This document shows, one piece after another, positions 32,690 to 45,224 of a stretch of DNA of 64,000 nt (the stretch's first letter is position 1; every line of letters begins with the position of its first letter). The DNA comes from Macropodus opercularis. Its lineage: Eukaryota > Chordata > Actinopteri > Anabantiformes > Osphronemidae. Where the stretch lies: NCBI GenBank assembly GCA_030770545.1, contig CM061106.1:6997001-7061000 (forward strand), written 5' to 3'. Made by a program: the position numbers and the translations under genes. A model generated the notes under the pieces. It saw nothing but the letters and a program-made list of their open reading frames with translations. It did no database searches and was not told the origin of the DNA.

Positions 32690-33480
32690 CTATTCAATTC
32701 ATTTCTATTTTATTTATATAGCGCCAGTTCACGACAGCAGTTATCTGAAGGCCCTTTACAAGAACTTGACACAACTAAACCTGACAAATCCCACATAGAG
32801 CGTTTTAATCTGAAGGAGCATCAGGAGCCATGAGGTCTTTAAGATGAGATGGAGCTTTATTATGAAGAGCTTTGTAGGTGAGGAGAAGAATTTTGAATCC
32901 TATTCTAGATTTGACAGGACAGAGAAGCTGATGTAGGAGAAAAGTGATGTCTCTTCCTTAGTCCAGTCAGACTCTGGCTGCAGCATTTTGAATTAACTGG
33001 AGGCTTTTTAGAGAGTTATTGGGACAAACTATGAGCAGGGAGTTACAGTCGTCCAGCCTAGAGGTAACAAATGCATGGATTCACTTTTCAGCATCACTCT
33101 GTGAGAGGATGCTCCTAATTTGAGCAATATTCCTAAGGTGGAAGTAGGCAGTTCTAGAGATTTCTTTAATATATGATGTAAAGGACAGATCTTGGTCCAA
33201 ATGACACCAAGGTTCCTACAGTAGAACTTGAAGCTAACGTTGTGTCATCCAGAGTAACAATCTGATTCAATAATGAGTCTGTGTGGTTTTTAGCACCAAT
33301 TATAATAACCTCAGTTTTATCTGAGTTTAGTTGTAGGAAGTTATGGGACATCCAGGATTTGATATCATTTAAACAAGTTAGAAGTTTGACTAATTGGTTT
33401 GTTTCCTCTGGTTTCATGGACAAATATAGCAGTGAAAATGTATGTGTTTCCTAATAATATTAGAGAGAGGAGACTGTAAA
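32690..33480 (-). mobile_element. LINE fragment with reverse-transcriptase end
   Basis: The minus-strand frame at 33,423-33,166 holds LTCLNDIKSWMSHNFLQLNS then DKTEVIIIG, typical of the C-terminal part of the reverse transcriptase in Maui/L2/Rex-type fish LINEs. Downstream (to 32,690) is sequence common in fish repeats (GCATTTTGAATTAACTGGAG, TTACAGTCGTCCAGCCTAGA, TTTATTTATATAGCGCC). Frames are broken; the element is inactive. Confidence 0.75.
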
Positions 33481-34020
33481 GACTTTTTCATAACGTCCAG
33501 ATGAACATGAAACAGGAAGAGGAAGAAGTGACTCCAGCTCTGCTCAAACTGATGCTGCAGTAACTGGAGCATCATGTCTAAACGCATGCTGGCTCTGCCA
33601 CACAGCAGGTCCTGGACCCGCAGAGAGTCACATGTGCTGTCTGTAGGATAGTGGTTTTAGTTTGTGGACCTTTGACTACGACCTGTGTTGATGTGATCTC
33701 TGCTCTTTTCCAGAGTAAAGTATGATCAGCCAAGCGCACACAAAGGGTGAGCTGAGCAATAATAACATCCAGCTTATGGAACGTGAGGAAAAGCTTTAAA
33801 GACGATGTGATTTCAGGTTGTAAACACATTTAATAGAAGCGTTGGGCTTCTTCTGTTCTATTGTTTTAATGACTCCATCTAACTCCTGTTTAGTTGAGAC
33901 GTCACTTTGTGCTTTGTCAGACGTCACGTTGTTTATTGGCTGAACCAGCCTTTCAGCAGGTGAAACGTTCAGATGTTGCTACTGTTCAAGCTCACGCTCT
34001 CAGGACGTTCTTTACTCTCC
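33480..34020. other. No gene recognised upstream of GT6
   Basis: No exon that could supply the cytoplasmic, transmembrane and stem parts expected at the N-terminus of a family-6 glycosyltransferase was identified here. Short open frames on the minus strand have no recognisable content. Confidence 0.4.
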
Positions 34021-34024
34021 CAGA

Positions 34025-35996
34025 CGCACTGACGTGAACCCAGTGACCAACTGGAATGTTCCCCTGGTTTGGGAGGGAACCTTTGATCCTGTGGTTATTG
34101 ATGCCATCTATCAGAAAATGGAGCCACGCATTGCTGTGGTGGTGTTTGCTGTTGGCAAGTATGTGCACAGGCACCAACTATATGATGCTTTTCCATGTGT
34201 CATAAACTAATCGTTCATTCTTTCATGTGGACAGATACACCCGTTTCCTGAGGGCCTTCCTGGAGTCAGTGAAAAGCACTTTTTAGTTGACTTCAGGGTC
34301 ACGTACTACATCTACACAGACCATGAGAGAGATGTTCCCACAGTGAGTCGTTCATTTATGTAGTGAGACACACCTGCAACAAACTCATGTCAATGCAGAG
34401 GCTTTGCTGGACAAACTCTGGTGAAACTCCACCCGTGAGGCACATTGTGTCCTGTCTAATGTTGCTCCATCGTTTGCTGCCGTTGACAGTGTGTTTGTCA
34501 ACCTGAATCAAACGCAGCAATAGTCTGTCACGTCCTGACTTCATGCCGTTCGTCCTGCGTTTTCTCCTCTGGCTCAGGTTGAGATGGGTGAAGGCCGGAG
34601 CGTCTCTGTTGTGTCTGTGCCCAGTGCAAAGCGCTGCAGGATGTGGTGCTCGGGAGGATGAAGTGGGCCACAGTCACCATCCACAAGCAGGTAAACGCTG
34701 CTGAACGGGGCCTGACGCCAAGTCTGACACGTCTGAGTGGTTCCTGCTAGAAAACCTTGGTCTCTTTTAACAAGAACGGGTCATGACTCACTAACAGAAT
34801 AAGTTAAATGTAAAAATGCTAATTGTTGTCTTTTATTTATACCTTTAATCAAATCTCTCTGTGTTGCTCTTATTCCTTCGTGTTTCCTGTTTTCAGATCC
34901 GTAATGAAGCCGACCACCTTTTCATGATGGACATCGACAGCGTCTTCCACAACCGCTTTGGGGCCGAGTCTCTCAGCCGACTGTCAGCTGTGCTTCACCG
35001 AGGCTACTACAAGGTTTCACTGTGGTTCCTTTGAGAGAACAGCTGAAATCCTGGAGTGTGATACAGACTCTAAGTAGAAGGGCCATGAAGTATAAGGCTT
35101 ATTGTGCACGATGCTGCCAGAGCCCACAAAGCAACCAACTAGAAAACACTGACGGTGCAGAGGCAGGAAGCGTCTCGTCCGCTCAGACGCCATCTCACTC
35201 ATTTTACTCATGCAAAGAGACTATTTCTGTACAGAGCATGTGCACATATGATGTTTCCAGCATTTCCACTGCTGTGGCAGCTGCAGCTTCCTGCTCTTGG
35301 TCTTAATTCCTCCCTTTTGTCCGTAGACGACGAGAAATAAGTTCCCTTACGAGCGTCGCCAGGAGTCCACGGCGTACGTCCCTAATGACGAGGGAGATAC
35401 TACTACACTGCTGCCGTGTGGGAGACCTGGAGGACATGGACAAGCTGGTCCGGGAAACAAGCACATGAAGGTGGAATCATCTGCTACTGCAGCTAGTGGA
35501 GCTTATTCATTGCTGCTTATCAGGCCACTCGTTGTTGTCAAAGAGTCTCAGTCTTTTAACTGATGTTTAGATTAATTTAGCTGATTTGATTACTTTCTGC
35601 CATTGAAGTAAAAACTCTCTCCCTTTCTCAGATACTGTTACGATCAGTCACACGCCGACGCCAAGAACCACATTGAAGCTGTGTGGCAGGAAGAGTCACT
35701 TTTCATTCCACCCACGTTTATTTGTGTTTCTTCTTATTAATGTTGAAACCCAGACTCGTACTTTATGTACCTGCTAGTTTGATTCACGCTGTGTCAGAAA
35801 CCTTCATGTCCCACATACATATATCACACCTGCGTCTCTGTCCTGCAGGTACCTGCTGTACAACAAACCCACTAAGGTGCTGTCTCCAGAGTATCTGTGG
35901 TCCGATTATCATCAAGTGCCGTCGGACATCAAAGTGGTCAGGATCTCCCAGCTGGTCAAGAACTACGCCGACGTTCGGCCCAACGGTGGACAGTGA
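34025..35996 (+). pseudogene. Family-6 glycosyltransferase (ABO/GBGT1/GGTA1 type), frameshifted
   Basis: GT6 enzymes are Golgi type-II membrane proteins that add alpha-1,3 Gal or GalNAc to glycans. Exons: 34,025-34,157 (NVPLVWEGTFDPVVIDAIY, VVVFAVGK); 34,235-34,342 (YTRFLRAFLESV, FRVTYYIYTDHERDVPT); 34,578-34,690; 34,897-35,013 (DHLFMMDIDSVFHNRFGAES with the metal-binding DxD, here DID); 35,327-35,470; 35,632 to about 35,695 (DAKNHIEAVWQEES); 35,849-35,996 (YLLYNKPTKVLSPEYLWSDY to the stop). Lesions: loss of one A near 34,270 gives an immediate TAG; frame breaks occur near 34,628 and at two places in 35,390-35,430; HLNR-like residues after EES are missing with no clear donor. No N-terminal exons seen. 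Likely a pseudogene unless the indels are assembly errors. Confidence 0.85.
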
Positions 35997-35999
35997 TGG

Positions 36000-38250
36000 C
36001 TCAGCCATGGGTCAGGCCTTAATGCAGCCTTTATAGGTGGTGGAGTGTTGGGACGTTAGAGGCTGGTTTCATCTGTTGATTCATCGGACGCTCACTGGCC
36101 ATTTTGTTGGGGCCACTGCACAGGCTGCTCCAATACAGGAACAGTTTTTAAGGTGATAGTTGGTCTTTACGTTTGTTACTGATGTCACACATTGGATTGG
36201 ATTAAACTGTGCAGGTTTCCCTAAGATGTTATAGACCAGAACATAAATAAATAAAAATAAATGAATGATAAAAACTACAAATGTAATGACTGCACATTTA
36301 TATCTGTGGTTGTAAATATTAACGTTCTGAAAATGGATAATACATTAGCAGAATGGATGGACAACGCAGCTGAGTGACGGGGCTGGAATCAATACGAGTA
36401 AAGGACGGAAAGTTATCACCACTCTGGGCTCTACTCAAACGCTCATTAAAATCTCTGGAATCCTGAATAGAAGGCACAGAAAGGTCAAAGGCTTAAGTCT
36501 AGTCAGACGCTGAATTACCGTCAGGTGAACAACTGGACTTGTTCTTGATGAGCTACTGTCATGTTCACGCCTGGAACAAGTCATTTACAGAAGCTTTGCT
36601 GCCTCCTACTGGACAAACTGCAATGCAGCATTTTAGGATGAAGTTTTTCCAAAGCATGAAACTAAACCCGTGAGGCTCATTATATCTGCCTGTCTGATAT
36701 TGTTGGTCCATCGTTTGCTGCCAAAACAATCGTGACCCATTGAGGCGTGAACCCTGAAGGTGAGCTGTGATGTCAGCAGCACATCCTTAAAGTCCTGGAA
36801 GTTGGGTTGCAGAGCCTCCATGGATCAGGCCTGTTGGTGCAGCTCATCCCACAGATGCTGGCTTGGAGTGAACGTCAACTTTTCAGACTCACCTCAAGCG
36901 TCTTCTTCCCTTCCCTGGTCCTGATGGTGGACAGAGGTCAGACCCTGACTGGTCTGGAGCTACGCAAACCCAAGCACAACAACACTGATGCTGTGTGTTC
37001 AGACACATTCCTCTCAGAATCAGCATGAAGCACAAGCTCAATTGTCAGTAACTGAATATATTTTGAAAGGACATGAGAATTGTTGAAGCAACATGAAGAA
37101 AAGCCTTTTAATTACTGTCCAGAATTATCTAACCATAATCATAATCTCTATTAAATTCAAGTCTTAACATTTTAATTTTACTTATTACTTTTATTTTGAA
37201 TGGAGCAGGTGGAAGCATGAGTTGAATCATGACCCAGTACAATTATTGTCACTAACCATCACAATGACCAAGTATGAGACAGAATTCTCAGTATTCAGTT
37301 TGTCTTTTTGAGGTTTTAATCACGATGTGCTTTTATTAATGTGGTTAATTCCGAAACAATCAAACGCAGGAATTTGTCAGGACCGATGAAGTGAACTAGG
37401 AGCGAGGAGACTGGAACTGTCTCAACCATGATCTCGTCAGAGGATGAGGGTGAACACGTCCCAGCTGGGTCGTCACCAGAGGACTGGAGCGTGAGAGGAG
37501 CAGAATCTGAGGTGAGCAGTCCAGAGTTCTGAGGGGGAGAAAGACAAAACCAACACAGCAGACGTCCAGTTCTGGTGTCAAAGCCTCCGCTGGGCCTTCT
37601 AGAGGTTCCCTCCAACGACCGGAGTGACATCTCTCAACAGGAGAACTGGGAGAGTCCACATACGTCTGATACTGGACACTGTCCAACGCAAATGAGTTAA
37701 TGTCACAGAATGAAAATGTCTCTTTTATTAAAGCAGGAAGAAAACACTAACTCTGCATATTCCTTCATGTCTGACTGACACTTCAGAGGTTTCATTTAAA
37801 TGAAAGCGTGTTTACATTTATCCATAAAGAGGTTTGTCAGGACATGATGTTGGATGGTTTAGTAAAAACGGTTAAACAATTTATCCTAATCCTGAAAACT
37901 ATTCCTCGTGTCTGTGGAAGAGATTGTTTTCAATAGAAATGAAACCAGCTTGTAGCAGTGTTATAAACTGAATTATTACACAAAATATGTGACAGATACT
38001 TTATTTCTTAATATTCAGGGTGATACAGAACAACAGGCAGGAGCTGGATGAGCTGTAAACACAGAGCTGACAGACGTCTGAACATCTGGATCACAAACTG
38101 AATGTATTTGTACATTTGTCCCAGAGTCCTGCAAACGTCCACAGACCTCAACCTGACGTCACTGTTCTGATGCTGACGCTGCCTGTGAACAAAGGCAACT
38201 CTGGTTTCACTGATCGCCTCCAGGTTTGCCAACAGCTGGACAGTGAGATT
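36000..38250. other. No gene recognised; one short repeat pair
   Basis: The only structure I can support is that 36,590-36,740 resembles the GT6 intron at 34,395-34,500 (shared CCGTGAGGC.CATT and CCATCGTTTGCTGCC). The open frame at 37,316-37,690 on the minus strand has no recognisable content. Confidence 0.4.
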
Positions 38251-38251
38251 A

Positions 38252-38870
38252 TTAAATATGAGCAAACACAGATTTGGTTTTCTGGTTTAACAAAATGCTT
38301 CTATTCAACATGTCAAAGCTCTGAGGACATGAGTTCACCTTCCTACAAACCAAACGTTGCTGTGATTGGTCCATCATCACTGTGATCAGGTTGATGCTGA
38401 GCTGCTGCTTCTGTGTGTTTTCTCTGAGCTCCTCTCTCTCAGCCTCCTCTACACTCGGAGCTTTGGCTGCCTGGATGTGGAGCTTCCCGTCTGGATCCGT
38501 GGAGCAGCTGACGGCTTCAGGGTTCAGTCCTTTAGGCAGATCCAACTCCTGTCTGAACTCCTGCAGTCTGGCAGAGTAGGAGTCTTTCCCGTCCTCCTGC
38601 TTCTTCTCTGTCAGCTTCCTGCCCACCTGCCTGGCAGACAGCTGCTCTGTCTGTCCCTCTTCCTCCAGCTGGTAGGAGACTGGCTGCAGGGCCACACTGC
38701 TGTGGAAAGGCTCCGTCTCCTCCAGGATCTGGTGTTGAAGTCTGGAGGTTTCTGTGCAGTAGATGCTGCTGGTAGAGCAGAGGTCTGACCTCTTGCCACA
38801 GACTGCGTCCAGGACAGCAGACGTCCATGAAGGGACTGAGGGCAGAGCTGAATCCATGAGAGCACAGCGT
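38252..38870 (-). pseudogene. HSP30-type small heat-shock protein, degenerate
   Basis: Fish HSP30 proteins are ~200-residue alpha-crystallin-domain chaperones that hold unfolding proteins. The minus strand starts with LCSHGFSSALSPFMDVCCPG and RSLWQEVRPLLYQQHLLHRN, as in the family, but the expected ATG is ACG (38,870). After a frame break near 38,740 a second frame continues with LQHQILEETEPF, VALQPVSYQLEEEG, QLSARQVGRKL, TEKKQEDGKDSYSARLQEFR, QELDLPKGLNPEAV and DGKLHIQAAKAP. About 14 residues between EEEG and LSARQ and about four between RKL and TEKK, both in the crystallin-domain core, are missing. The usual stop is lost. Not expected to make a working chaperone. Confidence 0.85.
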
Positions 38871-39059
38871 GTTCAGAGTGTGTTTAGTGCTGGGATGGAA
38901 CAATGTTCAGCGTCTGTTCACCTCTATGTCTCTGTGTTGCTTTGTGTCTCAGCAGTGGGTCTGTCAGTGTCGAGTGACATTTTAGAAGTGAGACGTAAAT
39001 CACACACGTTTATAGATATTTGCATAGACGCACTAATCATCAGAATTATCCTGATGTGA

Positions 39060-40680
39060 ACAGATTCATTTGACATAAACTCTGTTCAACACAAATATTC
39101 TGTCAAATGGCTCAAACTTGCTTTGCTTTAACATAAAGGTCAGAGGTCACTGATGGTTACCATGGAAACACAGCTGATTGTGTAGGTGAGGTGAGTCTTT
39201 AGATGGTTCAGTTCAACGTAGTTTATTTATATAGTGACGTGACAAAAGGCTCATTAAAGCTTTAGGACCTGAACCACTGATCATGAGGACTAACAACCTT
39301 TAGATGCTGCTGTTACCAGGAGAATGTGATCGACCAAAGCTCGTCACCCTGTTGTTGAGTGTTGACTCTGTGGTAGAACCGTCCTGCTTAGGCTTTGTCT
39401 TCAGAGACGGGTATTTTAAAGCCCTGCATTGTTTTTGTTTCAGCAAACTGTACAGTTGCTTTTCATTTTCTGCTTCCAGTGTGATGAAAAATGTTTCTAC
39501 TGTTAATTTACCGTCTACATACACACATCACCTATTTATCTGAAGTTATTTGGATATAAAGCAAAAGTGTCTGAAGTGTCCCTGGAGCTTCTGCTTCAAC
39601 CTCTTAAACAAAGACCTGCTGTGTACGTTTGTTGACCATTGTAACATGAAGACATCACCTTTGTCAGTTCAGTTCAGTTCAAAACACTTTATTTGTCCCC
39701 AGGGGGAAGTTTGAGGCAGATAGTAAAACAAAATCTCTGTATGCACCTGTATTACACAGATGATCAGCCTGAGAGTCCATGAGTCTATGGGAGGAAGTGG
39801 GAGTTAGGGCTGAAGAGGGTTCTAGTGTGGAGGCTGGTAGCTGAGCTTGGGTGGTGGTTGGGGTAAAGGGGTGGGGGTGTGAGGGGGCGTCCAGGCCGTG
39901 AGTGAGTCCCTGGGGTCAAAGGTGGAGGATGGAGAGGGCTCTGACTGCTAGTCCAATAATTCTGGAGCCATCTCATCGTAGATGATGATGATGATGCCGG
40001 TGCTCCTGGCTGATGTGCTGTCTGTTGGAGAACGTCAGCATCACTTTGGTTGTTCCCACGTTCAGCTGCAGGGGCTGTCACACCACTCCACCATCCTGCA
40101 GGGCTGAGCCATGGTTCTGTACTGGTCCTGAAAGAAGGCAGGATGAAAGAGTCATGAACATGCTCATGAAAACAACACATATACATTAACCAAGGTTATG
40201 GAGTGAGAAAAGAAAGATGCTGCTGAGTCCAGCTGCTCAGAAAGTGGCCTTTCAGGACTTTCTATAAATGTCATGAAGCAATAAATAAATCACCATCAGT
40301 ACCACGTGTCAGCATCAGTGTGTAGTGACCTTTAGCTTTGCCTCTAGTGAGTCCTGGTTTTCCTCTGGGCCTCCTCCTGGTGGGACGTGCCAGCAACACC
40401 TCTCCACTGCTACATGACCTCCATCGCACCGGCTCCTACTGAGAGAGATGAACCGCTCTTAGTCTGGCCCGTCTCCTAGGAGCTGGTTGTCACGGAGACC
40501 CTACCAGGGGCATTTAGCCCAGACAACATAGCTCCTAGGATCATTTGGGCACACAAACTCCTCCACCGCGATAAGGTGTCGGTTCAAGGAGGAGAAAAAC
40601 TAGAACACAAACGTTAGTAACAGCACGTGAATATTATATTGATCTTTGTGTTTTGATAAGAAGCTTGTACTAACCTTTAC
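39060..40680. other. Non-coding; one dispersed repeat
   Basis: 39,660-39,740 (CAGTTCAGTTCAGTTCAAAA, CACTTTATTTGTCCCC) is a common fish repeat type by general knowledge. Open frames at 39,300-39,540 and 39,785-40,186 have no recognised content. The latter is Pro/Ser-rich and could be decayed retroelement. No gene called. Confidence 0.4.
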
Positions 40681-40719
40681 TTCCTGCAGGCGGCACAGAG
40701 AACAGCAGCACCTCTGACC

Positions 40720-42912
40720 TCAGTCAGAGTCGCTGTCACGCCTCTGCCTCTTGGAGGACGGTCCCGCCTCGTCACCTCCTTCCCTGCTTCTCTTTGTGGG
40801 GGAACCACCCCCACAAGAGACCGCAGCCCTATGGTCGTCCTCCTCCTCAAAGCTTTCAATGGAGCCAAACGTGCTGGCTCCATCATCGTTATAGTCGATG
40901 GTAGAAAGCTCCTCAGGAGGAGGACTGTGCATCAGGGCAGCTGCAGGGTAGAGGTCCCTAAAAGCAGAAAGAGAGGGGCCAACATTAGCAACAGGGGGAA
41001 ATGGGACGGAAGAAATGTTCTGGAGCCCGAGCAGGGTCAGGAGGAACAAAGGGAGGAATAGGAACAAGACGAGGGATAGGAGCAGGAGGAACAACACGAG
41101 AAATAGGAGCAGGAGGAACAACACGAGGGATAGGAGCAGGAGGAACAACACGAGGGATAGGAGCAGGACGAACAACACGAGGAATAGGAGCAGGAGGAAC
41201 AACACGAGGAATAGGAGCAGGACGAACAACACGAGGAATAGGAGCAGGAGGAACAACACGAGGAATAGGAGCAGGACGAACAACACAAGGAATAGGAGCA
41301 GGAGGAACGACACGAGGAATAGGAGCAGCAGGAACAACACGAGGGATAGGAGCAGGACGAACAAAGGGAGGGACGAAGGGGTGAGGGACAGGACGAGCAA
41401 AGGGAGGGACGAAGGGGTGAGGGACAGGACGAACAAAGGGAGGGACGAAGGGGTGAGGGACAGGACGAGCAAAGGGAGGGACGAAGGGGTGAGGGACAGG
41501 ACGAGCAAAGGGAGGGACGAAGGGGTGAGGGACAGGACGAGCAAAGGGAGGGGCGAAGGGGTGAGGGACAGGACGAGCAAAGGGAGGGACGAAGGGGTGA
41601 GGGACAGGACGAACAAAGGGAGGAACGAAGGGGTGAGGGACAGGACGAGCAAAGGGAGGGACGAAGGGGTGAGGGACAGGACGAGCAAAGGGAGGGATGA
41701 AGGGGTGAGGGACAGGACGAGCAAAGGGAGGGATGAAGGGGTGAGGGACAGGAGGAGGAAAGTGAAAGGGAGCGAAGGGAGGAATGGGAGGAGCCTGCTC
41801 TCTCCTGTCCATTCCAATGTGTGGTGCACGGAAACCCTGAGGTGGAGGATGGAGATGGGCTGCTCCACCACCAGCCTGCAGCACGTCGTCCATCCACACG
41901 TCCCCCTCCCGCTCATCAGGGGGCGGAGTCCACCAGCCACCTGGGGAGAAATGTGACAGAGCAAACGTCATATTCTGCACAGACAAGAGGCAGGAAAGCA
42001 TGAAAAGCACATTTACATCCCTACCACCCACTAACTGTCAACACCGCAGGAACTGAACCTCATGCATCAGCATGTAACACGTTCCCAGCACGTTGGCACT
42101 TCACAGTAAAGTTCTGTGTCCCAACATAACAAGCTAATGTCAGTCAGAGGAGCCAGACTACAGAATTAGTATTTTCACGTCAACTAGATCCTAAACATTT
42201 CATGGTGAATCTAAACTAATTACACTAAATGATACTATACAACACTACATTACATTACATCACCCTATACTACACTACATGTTACAGTGTCCATCACTGT
42301 GAACATGAATCCTTTGAAAGTAATAGAAAGACAAAGTAAAGTAAGTAGTGAAGCAGTGTTTTATGGTTGTTCACCATAAATTATACTCAGCTACTACATT
42401 CAACATGAACTCACTGATTCATTCACTACTAATATCTGTCATAATACTGTGGATCAAGTCAAGTTTCATGATGCAGCAGCTGCTATTTTGAATGGACACA
42501 GGATGACGTCACATGATGCTGCGTTCACTGTACCACAACATTCATGCTTTCTCGTTTCCATAGTGACAATATAGTTTATGTCTGTATTTTAAAAAAAAGC
42601 CCCGTCCGCCATTTGGCTTTTTGACCAAATTGTAAATAATAAAATCGGAAAATTTAATACAGTGACAGCAAAATAGCGACGTATTCAAATCACAGCCCCT
42701 TAGTTAACACATGATAATAACATAGTAAGTAGTTAACACATGATAATAACATAGTAAGTAGTTAACACGTGATAATAACATAGTAAGTAGTTAACACACA
42801 GTTCGTTATTTTTCTAGCAAAGAGAAGGAAGCTAGTGTCCAAACCTACCGGCACGACGTGGGGGCTGGTGTCCGACTCCAGGCCGCTGCTGGTCCCAGGG
42901 GCGTCCGGCCAT
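40720..42912 (-). CDS. Proline-rich repeat protein, uncharacterised, probably expressed
   Basis: Exon 1 is 42,912-42,849: ATG, product MAGRPWDQQRPGVGHQPPRR, ending in a strong donor G|GTAGGTTT with one base of a split codon. Exon 2 starts at 41,940 after TTCTCCCCAG, and its first two bases complete a Gly codon, so phases agree. It continues WWTPPPDEREGDVWMDDVLQ, then about a dozen 12-residue repeats (VPHPFVPPFARP) encoded by a 36-bp minisatellite and about eleven 9-residue repeats (APIPRVVPP) encoded by a 27-bp one; all stay in frame. That frame stops at 40,985. The following block (40,960-40,720; PPPEELSTIDYNDDGAS, acidic, ending KRQRRDSDSD, nuclear-signal-like) is in another frame. It is preceded by a branch-point/pyrimidine-tract-like stretch and AG, so it could be exon 3, but no donor of matching phase is evident. 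Family and function unknown. Confidence 0.55.
42690..42805. repeat. ~28-bp minisatellite in intron 1 of the proline-rich gene side
   Basis: Four copies of AGTTAACACATGATAATAAC with ATAGTAAGT lie just 3' of exon 1 (minus-strand view), within the presumed intron. A short (GCAATTA)n run is at 43,047-43,075 in the 5' UTR or promoter. Confidence 0.8.
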
Positions 42913-43137
42913 CAGGTGCTGGAGGGACGAAGCTGAGCGCTTTGAAAAAAGCGGTTGGTTTAAAAAAAAACTCTGAAGAATAATCCGCAGGCGTAGATTA
43001 ATCCACGGGTCGCTTCCAAAGATTTAGTTGGTCTCTATCCAAAAACTGGCAATTAGCAATTAGCAATTAGCAACTAGCAGACTTTGCAACGGGTCAAAGG
43101 TCCAGATGCAAAGGTGCCGTTTCAGAGGCTTCAGTGG

Positions 43138-43160
43138 CTTTTATAGGTTATGTGACGTCA
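43138..43160 (-). promoter_or_regulatory. TATA box and CRE of the proline-rich gene
   Basis: On the minus strand TATAAAAG (43,145-43,138) lies eight bases downstream of a full CRE palindrome TGACGTCA (43,160-43,153). The ATG is ~225 bp further on, leaving room for a transcription start and 5' UTR. This suggests regulation by CREB/ATF factors; that is inference from the motif. Confidence 0.55.
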
Positions 43161-43239
43161 CGTTCTGTGACGCACGTCATGGAGGACTTCAATTCAAAAC
43201 ACGACCTGGACACATGGACACACTGTGAGAGCGTCAGTT

Positions 43240-45220
43240 AAATGGAGCCAGTGAAGGATCAGAGGAGTCATAGCACCGACGGTAAAGCGCCACTAGGTGG
43301 CGGAGTGGAGACAAAAGCTTCTGGATCACACAACGACGGACAACGAGTAGGAAACATAGAAGCACTGACGTCATCCTTAGGCCGGAAACACCCTGACACA
43401 CATCTGGTCTCATTACTCACCTTCTGGTTGAACTGCAGCTCAGAAAAACAGACACAACTCACTCAGACTTAAAGACGGAAACTTTATTAGTCAGTCAAGG
43501 ATGGACAACAAACAAACTGAATAAACACATGATTATACTACATCAGGTTCAACTTGTATGTACATATAGAAATAATTATTTATACATGTTTTCTTATTGT
43601 TATCTCCTCAGAATTAACTAAATATTTATCTGATTTCTCCCAGTGTGATTATATCTCCTTGCATGTATAAGCACTCACCTCTTTCCCTCTACCAAATAAA
43701 CTGACACTAGATTTTCATTACATCTGCTTCTTGTGGCATTTTTGATTGGTGGTGTGTCGTGTGGTTTTCTAATGTAAAACATGTGCTGAGGCTCCAACAG
43801 GTTGGGAAACACTGTGTTAGGCTGACATTCATTTCAACCAATAGACACTTAACTCAGGAGCTGAACCAGAAAAGTTGGAAGTGGTGTCATCACTGAGGAG
43901 ACTTGACTTCAGAGTCAGAGTGTTCACACAGCAGTGACCCGTGGTTTTGTGCTTTAAGCTGCAGATCAAACGTGGACAGTGAGCGTTTGACAGAATTTTA
44001 CAGCTGACAGCCTCATACACTTTGACTTTCATGCTGCTTTCAAGCTCATTTCTCAACAACTCAGGCAACAGGACTCTGTTCAGAAACACCCTCCACTATA
44101 CACACAGGCAGGTCAACAGTATGTCCAGCTACGCTGCCACAGCAACTCACTATTATGTACTGAACAGATTTAAAGCTTAACTCAGTCCAATATCTATAGA
44201 AGACACAACATGAATCTACTTCCTCTACACATCAACATGGACACATGACGTCTATGAAAAACATTAGTCACTAATAACAAAACCAGTGATGAACTATAGT
44301 TACAATAAACTTAAAGAACAACCAATGATCAGCTCTAACAAAACTAACATGAAACTAATAAAAGCCACAAATAAAATAGCACAGATGCATTTTGTTAGTC
44401 CTGCTATTTGCACCATGATCAGCAAAAGCTGCTCCCATCTCATCCAGCTCAGACCTGGCCTCCGTTCAGTCCAAGTCCAAGTCAGCAAGGAGGAGACACT
44501 GGTCACTACATTTCCACCACAAGCCTCTAAAGCAAAGCTTCAAATAAGACATGAACAACTAAATGGACGCCTCTCTGTCATGAAACCTCCACTGAGCAGG
44601 TTTCTCAGCATGAAGCAGACATTTGTCTACAAGCAGGATGGAGCAGCTTTAGCAGAAATGCAGCAACATGCTAGAGCCTCCGTGACACAAATGTTCTACA
44701 TCACGTACTGAGTCATTTTAGAGAGTGGACCCTGTTGAGGACGCCTCCACCAACACACTGACTAATTACATGGGTTTGTTTAGATTTAGAAAATCTGTTA
44801 AAACTAATTGTTCTCTACACATATGACTTCTCAAATATTCTCATACAGGAAAAGAAGAAAAAAAATTAATGCATCCATTTACTGGAGGCATCTTGTTGTA
44901 CAGTAGACTACAAGCCAGGAAAACTTAAAGCTACATGTGAGCTTAGTGCCAAACAATCTAAAAGCACTGAGCAAGAATATTCACAGCAAAAAAATATTCT
45001 CCACCTGAAGCCTCATGTCTGAGAAAACAAAGTGCAGGGTTGTCTTCCTCACTCAGATCAAAGCAAATGTAAGTATAACGAATACAAACTAAACAGTACA
45101 AACCAACAACCTGGTGATGAGCTCACTACGCTGAGTAGCACCACTAAGATAACAACAGGAAAACCTGTGTGAAGCAGTGAGTATGAGGATCTGAGCTGGT
45201 GATGAGCGTATGTTGGTGAG
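43240..45220 (-). other. Region between promoter and calsyntenin 3' end; likely 3' UTR in part
   Basis: 43,375-43,937 is the direct copy of 6,600-7,581. From 45,220 back toward 44,000 the minus strand follows the calsyntenin coding end and is AT-rich without exon signals, consistent with a long 3' UTR. No other gene recognised. The frame at 44,286-44,711 on the plus strand has no recognisable content. Confidence 0.4.
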
Positions 45221-45224
45221 TGTT

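Noticed and set aside
41001..41956. 313-codon Arg/Asn-rich frame and other frames antisense to, or in other frames of, the proline-rich gene
   Set aside because: They are shadows of the coding minisatellites. Only the minus-strand frame joins in phase with exon 1 and a consensus splice pair.
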